NCBI GenBank assembly: GCA_041917255.1
Contig: JAYRYA010000016.1
Coordinates: 1 to 64,000, forward strand
Direction of reading: 5' to 3'
DNA: 64,000 nt
Origin: Zoogloea sp041917255
GTDB lineage: Bacteria; Pseudomonadota; Gammaproteobacteria; Burkholderiales; Rhodocyclaceae
Part shown: piece by piece, positions 60,001 to 64,000 of the stretch
How positions within the stretch are numbered: the first letter of the stretch is position 1
Layout: every line of letters starts with the position of its first letter
Translations under genes and position numbers: made by a program
Notes under the pieces: generated by a model
What the model saw: only the letters and a program-made list of their open reading frames with translations
Databases searched by the model: none
What the model was told of the DNA's origin: nothing

Positions 60001-60224
60001 GACAGCATTGCCGTGGTGAGCGGGTAGGTGACCTGATCCTCCACCACCTGGGGTGCCTGGCCCGGGAACTCGGTGTAGACGATCACCTGCACGTCGGAGA
60101 GATCGGGCAGGGCGTCGATGGGCGTGCGCAGCAGGGCGAAGACGCCGGCGAACACCACGAAGGCGGTGGCGAGCAGCACCAGCACCCGGTTGCGGCCGGA
60201 CCAGTCGATGAGCTTGGCGAGCAT
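57099..60224 (-). CDS. cusA: Heavy-metal RND efflux pump, CusA/SilA type (Cu(I)/Ag(I))
   Basis: 1041 residues, 12 membrane helices. Inner-membrane pump that drives metal out through CusBC. HME-RND signatures: LLRTPIDALPDLSDVQVIVY, the helix-4 motif GAMIDAAIVMIENAHKHLE, and the periplasmic-cleft Met region NAWTMPIKARTDMLSTGIRT, as in CusA/SilA rather than CzcA. Starts 12 bases after the cusB stop. Monovalent metal specificity is supported by the CusF-type proteins encoded next to it. Confidence 0.95.
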   Translation of the reverse strand: MLAKLIDWSGRNRVLVLLATAFVVFAGVFALLRTPIDALPDLSDVQVIVYTEFPGQAPQVVEDQVTYPLTTAMLSVPRSKVVRGFSFFGASFVYVIFEDGTDIYWARSRVLEYLNFAAGRMPKGVSPQIGPDATGVGWVYQYVLLARDKTLAELRSIQDWYVRYQLAKAPGVAEVASVGGFVQTYQVTVDPVKLRAYGIPLIKVAQAIRDSNRDVGGRVVEMAETEYMVRGKGYLRGKDDIGALVLKAERGTAVLVRDVAQVELVPDERRGIAELDGDGEVVAGIAMARHGQNSLEVIGNLKAKIAEIGPGLPEGVSIQPVYDRAELIERAIATLKTTLVEESLIVALVCVVFLLHVRSALVAILMLPVGVLMAFIAMRLLGMNSNLMSLGGIAIAIGAMIDAAIVMIENAHKHLERLPEGHTTADRAEAMLAACREVGPALFFSLLIITVSFLPVFSLEGQEGRLFSPLAWTKTFSMASAALLSVTLVPVLMLLFIRGRIVPEAQNPVNRVLIRLYRPIIRSVLRWKKLTIGLAVLALVATLYPASRLGSEFMPTLDEGTLLYMPSSLPGMSVTKAAELMQTQDRIIKRFPEVASVFGKAGRANTATDPAPVEMFETIINLKPHDQWRPGMTTDKLIAELDAALQFPGVANAWTMPIKARTDMLSTGIRTPIGIKVFGKDLDELERLAKQIESVVRAVPGTTSAFAERITGGFYLNIEPDRAQLARYGITVGELQDVIAGALGGEMVTTTVEGRERYGVTVRYPRELRASPEQIAREVLVPTMNGAMLPLGQLAKVVIAKGTPGIRTENALLSAYIYVDIRGRDIGGYVTDAKQAVADQVKFPPGYYVAWSGQFEYMERAIERMKIVVPLTLLTIFLLLYLNFGRLTETLIVMLSVPFALVGGVWLIWLLGYNLSVAVAVGFIALAGVAAETGVVMLIYLDHAWAEAKARRAATGETPTLADLYEAVMEGAVERVRPKMMTVVAIMAGLLPILWGSGTGSEVMRPIAAPMVGGMISSTILTLAVIPAIYMLIKQWQRDSA

Positions 60225-60236
60225 GGGGGCGCTCCG

Positions 60237-61763
60237 TCAGTGGCCGGCGTGGCCGGCCGGGGCGGCGGCAGGGCGGATCGCGGTGATCACCCATTCGCCT
60301 TGCCCCTGCTCGACGAACTCGAAGGCCACCTTCGCCCCTGGCTTGAGCCCGGCCTGCAGCGACGGGTTGGCGAGCTTGAACTCCATGCTCATCGCCGGCC
60401 ACTTGAGGCTGGCCACCGGGCCGTGGGTCAGCATCACCGTGCCGGCCGAGACGTCGATGCTCTCCACCTCGCCCTCGGCCTTGTGGCCCACGTTGGCGGC
60501 GGGCTGGGGCGGGGCGAAGCCGCCCAGCGCGGTCTTCAGGTTGCTCTCGGCGTCGATCAGGAAGTTGGCGGCCACCACCACGGATTCGCCGGCCTTGAGG
60601 CCGTCCAGCACCGCCACCCGCTCGTCGCCGCGGCGGCCGAGCTTCACCTCCCGCGGGGTGAAACGGCCTTCGCCCTCGGCGATCAGCACCACCTGTCGGG
60701 TGCCGCTGTCGATCACCGCCGAAGTGGGCACGACGAGCACCGGCTCGCTGCTGCCGGCGCCGATCTCGATGCGGGCGAACATGCCGGGCTTGAGCAGCAG
60801 GCCCGGGTTGGCCAGTTCGACCCGCACTGGCGTCGTGCGGGTTTCGGGATTCACGTTGGGGTAGAGGTAGGCGATGCGGCCGTCGAAGGTCTTGTCCGGG
60901 TAGGCATCGACGCGCACCTTTGCCGGCGCGCCGACGCGGGCGGCGGCGATGTCCTGCTCGAAGACGTCAGCCATCACCCACACGCGGGAGAGGTCCGCCA
61001 CCTGATACAGCGGCTCGCCGGGCATGAAGCGGGCGCCCTGGACAGCCTTCTTCTCGGTGACGATGCCGGCCACCGGCGACTGGAAGCTGATCGTCCGCGT
61101 CGCGGCACCGGACTTGGCAAGGGCGCGCAGCTGGGCGTCGGAGATGTCCCAGTTGCGCAGGCGGATGAGGGCCGATTCGGCCAGCTGCTTCATCCCGGCC
61201 TGGGCCTCGCCGCCGGCACCCTTGAGTGCCTCGACACCCTGGGTGGCGATCTGATATTCGCGCTGGGCGGCGACCAGCTCCGGGCTGTAAGCCTCGAACA
61301 GCACCTGGCCGCGCGCCACCGGCTGGCCAGTGACGTTCACGTGCAGGCGTTCCACGTAGCCCTCGAACTTGGGGGCGATGGTGTAGAGGCGCTGCTCGTC
61401 GGGCTCGACCCGCCCGGCCGCGCGGATCAGGCTGCCCAGGGGGCGCAGCTCGGCGGTTTCGGTGCGCACGCCGAGCTTCTGGATGCGCTCGGCGCTGATC
61501 TTCACCTGGCCGGCGGGGGCGGGCGTGGCGTCGGCCTCGCCTTCGTACACGGGGATGTAGTCCATCCCCATCGGGTCTTTCTTGGGGGTGGGCGAGGTGT
61601 CGGGCAGGCCCATCGGGTTGCGGTAGTAGAGCAGCTTGCGGGCCGGCTTGGCATCGGCGGCGGGCGCAGGCGGCGTGACGCTGCGGCTGCCGAACCAGTA
61701 GCCGCCGGCGGTGCCGCCCACGGCGATCACAGCGGCAAGGGCGAGGGCGGCGGGGGATTTCAC
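60237..61763 (-). CDS. cusB: RND periplasmic adaptor CusB with metal-binding N-terminus and fused CusF domain
   Basis: 508 residues. Signal/anchor at 1-25. A heavy-metal-binding domain follows (about 45-75, LLYYRNPMGLPDTSPTPKKD PMGMDYIPVY). Then come barrel-sandwich and helical hairpin parts (VEPDEQRLYTIAPKFEGYVE, YSPELVAAQREYQIATQG) and a beta-barrel (VMADVFEQDIAAARVGAPAK). The C-terminal 75 residues are a CusF-like fold with H447, W455, M458 and M460 (HGPVASLKWPAMSMEF), the full Cu/Ag ligand set. It ends in His-rich GHAGH. ATG 61763 overlaps the cusC stop (ATGA). Confidence 0.94.
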   Translation of the reverse strand: MKSPAALALAAVIAVGGTAGGYWFGSRSVTPPAPAADAKPARKLLYYRNPMGLPDTSPTPKKDPMGMDYIPVYEGEADATPAPAGQVKISAERIQKLGVRTETAELRPLGSLIRAAGRVEPDEQRLYTIAPKFEGYVERLHVNVTGQPVARGQVLFEAYSPELVAAQREYQIATQGVEALKGAGGEAQAGMKQLAESALIRLRNWDISDAQLRALAKSGAATRTISFQSPVAGIVTEKKAVQGARFMPGEPLYQVADLSRVWVMADVFEQDIAAARVGAPAKVRVDAYPDKTFDGRIAYLYPNVNPETRTTPVRVELANPGLLLKPGMFARIEIGAGSSEPVLVVPTSAVIDSGTRQVVLIAEGEGRFTPREVKLGRRGDERVAVLDGLKAGESVVVAANFLIDAESNLKTALGGFAPPQPAANVGHKAEGEVESIDVSAGTVMLTHGPVASLKWPAMSMEFKLANPSLQAGLKPGAKVAFEFVEQGQGEWVITAIRPAAAPAGHAGH

Positions 61764-63016
61764 AGGTCTTCTCCAACGATGCGTTCGATCTCGGCGAGGC
61801 TCATCTGGGCCTCGAACTGGGCCTTGATGCGGCTCTGGCGGGCGATGCGGATCTGGCGCTGGGCGTCCAGCAACGTTGCGAAATCGACCTTGCCGTTTTC
61901 GTAGGCGGCCAGCGCCGACTTGAAGCTGAGGTCGGCCTGGGGCAGCAGGCTGGTGGCGATCAGCGCCTCGGTGCGGCGGGCAGCGTCGAAGGCCGAGCGC
62001 TGGCCTTCCAGATCGCCCAGCACCTGGTTGGCGGTGGCGTCCAGGCGGGCGCGGGCGGCCGACAGCATGGCCTCGGCCTCGCGCTCCTGGGCACGGCGAC
62101 TACCTTGCTGGAGCGGCAGGTTGAGTTCCACCATCAGCTCCCACTCCTTCACGCTGCCCTGGTACTGGATGGGCGAGACGCCGAGGGTGAAATCCGGATA
62201 GCGGTTTTTGTAGGCCAGCTCGCGGCCTTTCTCGGCGGCGCGGACCTTGGCCTCGTCGGCGAAGAGCTGCGGATTGCGGGCGCGCACCCGGGCTTCGAGC
62301 GCGGTGGCATCTAGCGCGGCGGGCGGCGGGAGCGGGCGCAGGCGCGTGGGCGCATCCAGCGGCGCGCTGATGGGGCGGGCGAGCAGGGTGTTCACGCGGG
62401 CGCGGGCCTGCCGATCCTCGTTGTCGAGGGCGAGGAGCTCGGTGCGCATGCCAGTCTGTTCGATCTGGGCGCGGATCACGTCCTGCTGGGCGGCCAGACC
62501 GCCGGCGTAGCGGGCCTGGGCGACCTTCTCGAGACGGGTGGATAGATCCAGCAGCTCGCGAGTCAGCGCCGTGTTGTGGTGAATGTACTGGTACTGGGCG
62601 TAGGCCGTCTTGAGGCGCGCGGCGAGTTCCGTCCACGTGCCGCTCGCCCGGCCTTCAGCACTGCGGGCGTCGAGTTCGGCGATCTCGCGCTGCAGCTCGC
62701 GCTTGCCGAGCCAGGGCACGTCCTGCATCAGCAGGTAGCGGGTGCTGCCCACCCGCGCTGGCAGCACCGACGGGTTTTGGTCACCCATGCGGGTGATGTC
62801 GCGCAGCTCGGTGCGGAACTTCGGATCGGGCAGGGCGCCGGCCGGGACGATGCGCTCGGCGGCGGCCTCGGCCTCGTGGCGCATCGCGGCGTATTCCGGG
62901 TTGCGGCTGCGGGCGTAGTCGAGGAGCGATTCGAGGCTGGCGCCGGGCGCAGGCGTCTGGGCCTGGGCGGTGGCGGAGAGCGCCAGCAGCAGCGCGGGAG
63001 CGAGGTGGCGGATCAT
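61760..63016 (-). CDS. cusC: Outer-membrane efflux channel, TolC/CusC family
   Basis: 418 residues from ATG 63016 (MIRHLAPALLLALSATAQAQ, a clear signal peptide); the frame is open 63 bases further up. Two OEP repeats with long amphipathic helices (LLDYARSRNPEYAAMRHEAE, LAARLKTAYAQYQYIHHNTA, LALDNEDRQARARVNTLLAR, SLLPQADLSFKSALAAYENG). No lipobox Cys, unlike E. coli CusC. Outer-membrane exit duct for CusBA. First structural gene after cusF, coupled to cusB by ATGA. Confidence 0.9.
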   Translation of the reverse strand: MIRHLAPALLLALSATAQAQTPAPGASLESLLDYARSRNPEYAAMRHEAEAAAERIVPAGALPDPKFRTELRDITRMGDQNPSVLPARVGSTRYLLMQDVPWLGKRELQREIAELDARSAEGRASGTWTELAARLKTAYAQYQYIHHNTALTRELLDLSTRLEKVAQARYAGGLAAQQDVIRAQIEQTGMRTELLALDNEDRQARARVNTLLARPISAPLDAPTRLRPLPPPAALDATALEARVRARNPQLFADEAKVRAAEKGRELAYKNRYPDFTLGVSPIQYQGSVKEWELMVELNLPLQQGSRRAQEREAEAMLSAARARLDATANQVLGDLEGQRSAFDAARRTEALIATSLLPQADLSFKSALAAYENGKVDFATLLDAQRQIRIARQSRIKAQFEAQMSLAEIERIVGEDL

Positions 63017-63044
63017 GGCTGCGGCGACTTGGGGCTCAGGGGGC

Positions 63045-63359
63045 TCAGGGGCGCTCGATGCGGGTGACGGTGAGCACACCGCCGGTGTCCTCCATCCCGA
63101 AGCGGATCTTGTCGCCGACCTTGAGCTGGTCGAGCCAGGCGGGGTTCTTCACGCGGAAGGCCATGGTCATCGCCGGCATGCCGTTGGGCAGCGGGCCGTG
63201 GGAGAGGGTGAGCTTGCCGGCGGGCTTATCGACTTTCTTGACCGTGCCGTCCACCAGGGTTGCGGCGGCAGGGGCAGCATGGCTGTGGCTGGCGTGGTTG
63301 TCGGCGGCCAGGGCGGGGATGGTGGCGACGATGGCGAGGGCGGCGAGCAGGGCTTTCAT
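63045..63359 (-). CDS. cusF: CusF-type periplasmic copper/silver chaperone
   Basis: 104 residues from ATG 63359 (MKALLAALAIVATIPALAA signal peptide). A His-rich linker (NHASHSHAA) precedes the CusF barrel GTVKKVDKPAGKLTLSHGP ... PAMTMAFRVKNPAW. Metal ligands H54, M64 and M66 are present. The position of the capping Trp of E. coli CusF (W44) is M61 (NGMPAMTM), and the loop is one residue shorter. It delivers metal to CusCBA. First gene of cusF-cusC-cusB-cusA. Confidence 0.9.
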   Translation of the reverse strand: MKALLAALAIVATIPALAADNHASHSHAAPAAATLVDGTVKKVDKPAGKLTLSHGPLPNGMPAMTMAFRVKNPAWLDQLKVGDKIRFGMEDTGGVLTVTRIERP

Positions 63360-63418
63360 GGCGGTTCCTTGAGGGGCTTTGGCCAATTGTGGCAAGTCGG
63401 CTCCGACAGGAAGCTGAC

Positions 63419-63446
63419 CCGAAGATTACATCTCTGTAATCTTCGG
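63419..63446. promoter_or_regulatory. 28-bp palindromic operator between cusF and the response regulator
   Basis: Perfect arms CCGAAGATTACA and TGTAATCTTCGG around TCTC, in the 136-base divergent gap. The core ATTACA-N4-TGTAAT resembles boxes bound by heavy-metal response regulators (CopR/CusR type). It likely serves both directions. Confidence 0.8.
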
Positions 63447-63495
63447 CCAGGCGCCCCGATGCACGGCAGACTGGCGGCCATCCGAGGAGAAGGTA

Positions 63496-64000
63496 TTGAA
63501 GATTCTGATCGTTGAGGACGAACCTAAAACCGGCGCCTACATGAAGCGCGGGCTGGCGGAGGCCGGCTTCACCGTCGATCTTGCCGCCGACGGCCTGGAC
63601 GGGCTGCACCTGGGGCTGGCCGATGTCTACGATCTGATCGTGCTCGACGTGATGCTGCCGGGCCTGGACGGCTGGCAGGTGCTGCAGACCCTGCGCAAGG
63701 CCGGGCGCCAGACGCCGGTGCTCTTCCTCACCGCCCGTGACAGCGTGGACGACCGGGTGAAGGGGCTGGAGCTGGGTGCCGATGACTATCTGGTCAAGCC
63801 CTTTGCCTTCGCCGAGTTGCTGGCCCGGGTGCGCACGCTGCTGCGCCGGGGCACCAAGACCAAGGAGCTCGACGCCGTGCAGGTGGCGGATCTGGAACTC
63901 GACCTGCTGCGCCGCCGGGTGACCCGCGCCGGCCGGCGGATCGACCTCACCGCCAAGGAGTTCGCGCTGCTGGAGCTGCTGCTGCGCCGTCAGGGCGAGG
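63496..64000 (+). CDS. Heavy-metal two-component response regulator, CusR/CopR type (partial)
   Basis: First 168 codons; continues past the window. The start is TTG at 63496 after GAGGAG; no ATG is better placed, since the protein must begin with KILIVEDEP. OmpR-family receiver: acidic pocket VEDEPKT, phospho-acceptor D51 (LIVLDVMLPGLDGWQ), Thr in LFLTARD, and Lys in DYLVKPFAFAELLAR. The winged-helix output begins (LDLLRRRVTRAGRRIDLTAK). It should sense Cu/Ag with a kinase encoded downstream and act on the 28-bp palindrome. Confidence 0.92.
   Translation, partial: MKILIVEDEPKTGAYMKRGLAEAGFTVDLAADGLDGLHLGLADVYDLIVLDVMLPGLDGWQVLQTLRKAGRQTPVLFLTARDSVDDRVKGLELGADDYLVKPFAFAELLARVRTLLRRGTKTKELDAVQVADLELDLLRRRVTRAGRRIDLTAKEFALLELLLRRQGE

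Noticed and set aside
58350..61904. 1184-codon plus-strand frame opposite cusA/cusB
   Set aside because: Spans two real antisense genes and their junction; composition artefact.

Overview
This is a 64 kb piece of a GC-rich betaproteobacterial chromosome. Gene content and order point to a Rhodocyclales-like organism (Azoarcus/Thauera/Zoogloea relatives): a ribF-ileS-lspA-fkpB-ispH cluster, a complete TCA block (lyase-mdh / gntR-sdhCDABE-gltA-sucA-odhB-lpd), the tRNA-guanine pair queA-tgt, a LapA-type adhesin with its type I exporter, and a fused DctQM TRAP transporter with a TatT partner. The order-level placement is inference; no rRNA gene is present.

Layout. (1) 1-10983, minus strand: type I ABC exporter, HlyD adaptor, a LuxR-type regulator and the first 2157 codons of a giant retention-module adhesin whose C-terminus lies outside the window. 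(2) 11188-17194, minus: housekeeping operon ribF-ileS-lspA-fkpB-ispH plus a small conserved gene. (3) 17268-19405, minus: queA-tgt for queuosine. (4) 19464-23067: tRNA-Leu(CAA), a HSL-type esterase, a class III cyclase fused to an FHA domain, and a flavin oxidoreductase with a C-terminal Cys cluster. (5) 23118-36834: TCA-cycle block around a GntR regulator with a clear palindromic operator. (6) 36952-40827: ZapE-like ATPase, a stand-alone secretin-like protein, a DinG/YoaA helicase, then a striking 13-unit array of degenerate 21-bp repeats. (7) 41177-45018: an uncharacterised ATP-grasp-like protein coupled to mobB-moeA-moaD-moaE (molybdenum cofactor). (8) 45110-47538, minus: a less GC-rich accessory cassette of a muramidase with a peptidoglycan-binding domain and two lipoproteins, bordered by a 17-bp perfect inverted repeat. 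(9) 48053-52004, minus: TRAP transporter genes with a second 21-bp repeat array between dctP and dctQM. (10) 52116-55811: a large hybrid histidine kinase; then a YitT membrane protein and a 47-residue small protein. (11) 57099-64000: a Cu(I)/Ag(I) efflux cluster cusCBA-cusF, divergent from a response regulator, with a 28-bp palindrome between them.

How it fits together: most of the window is core metabolism (TCA cycle, cofactors, translation). The accessory parts are surface attachment, solute uptake, metal efflux and the muramidase cassette. The least explained sequence is the pair of 21-bp-period arrays, which lie directly 3' of dinG and dctP, and the muramidase/lipoprotein cassette.
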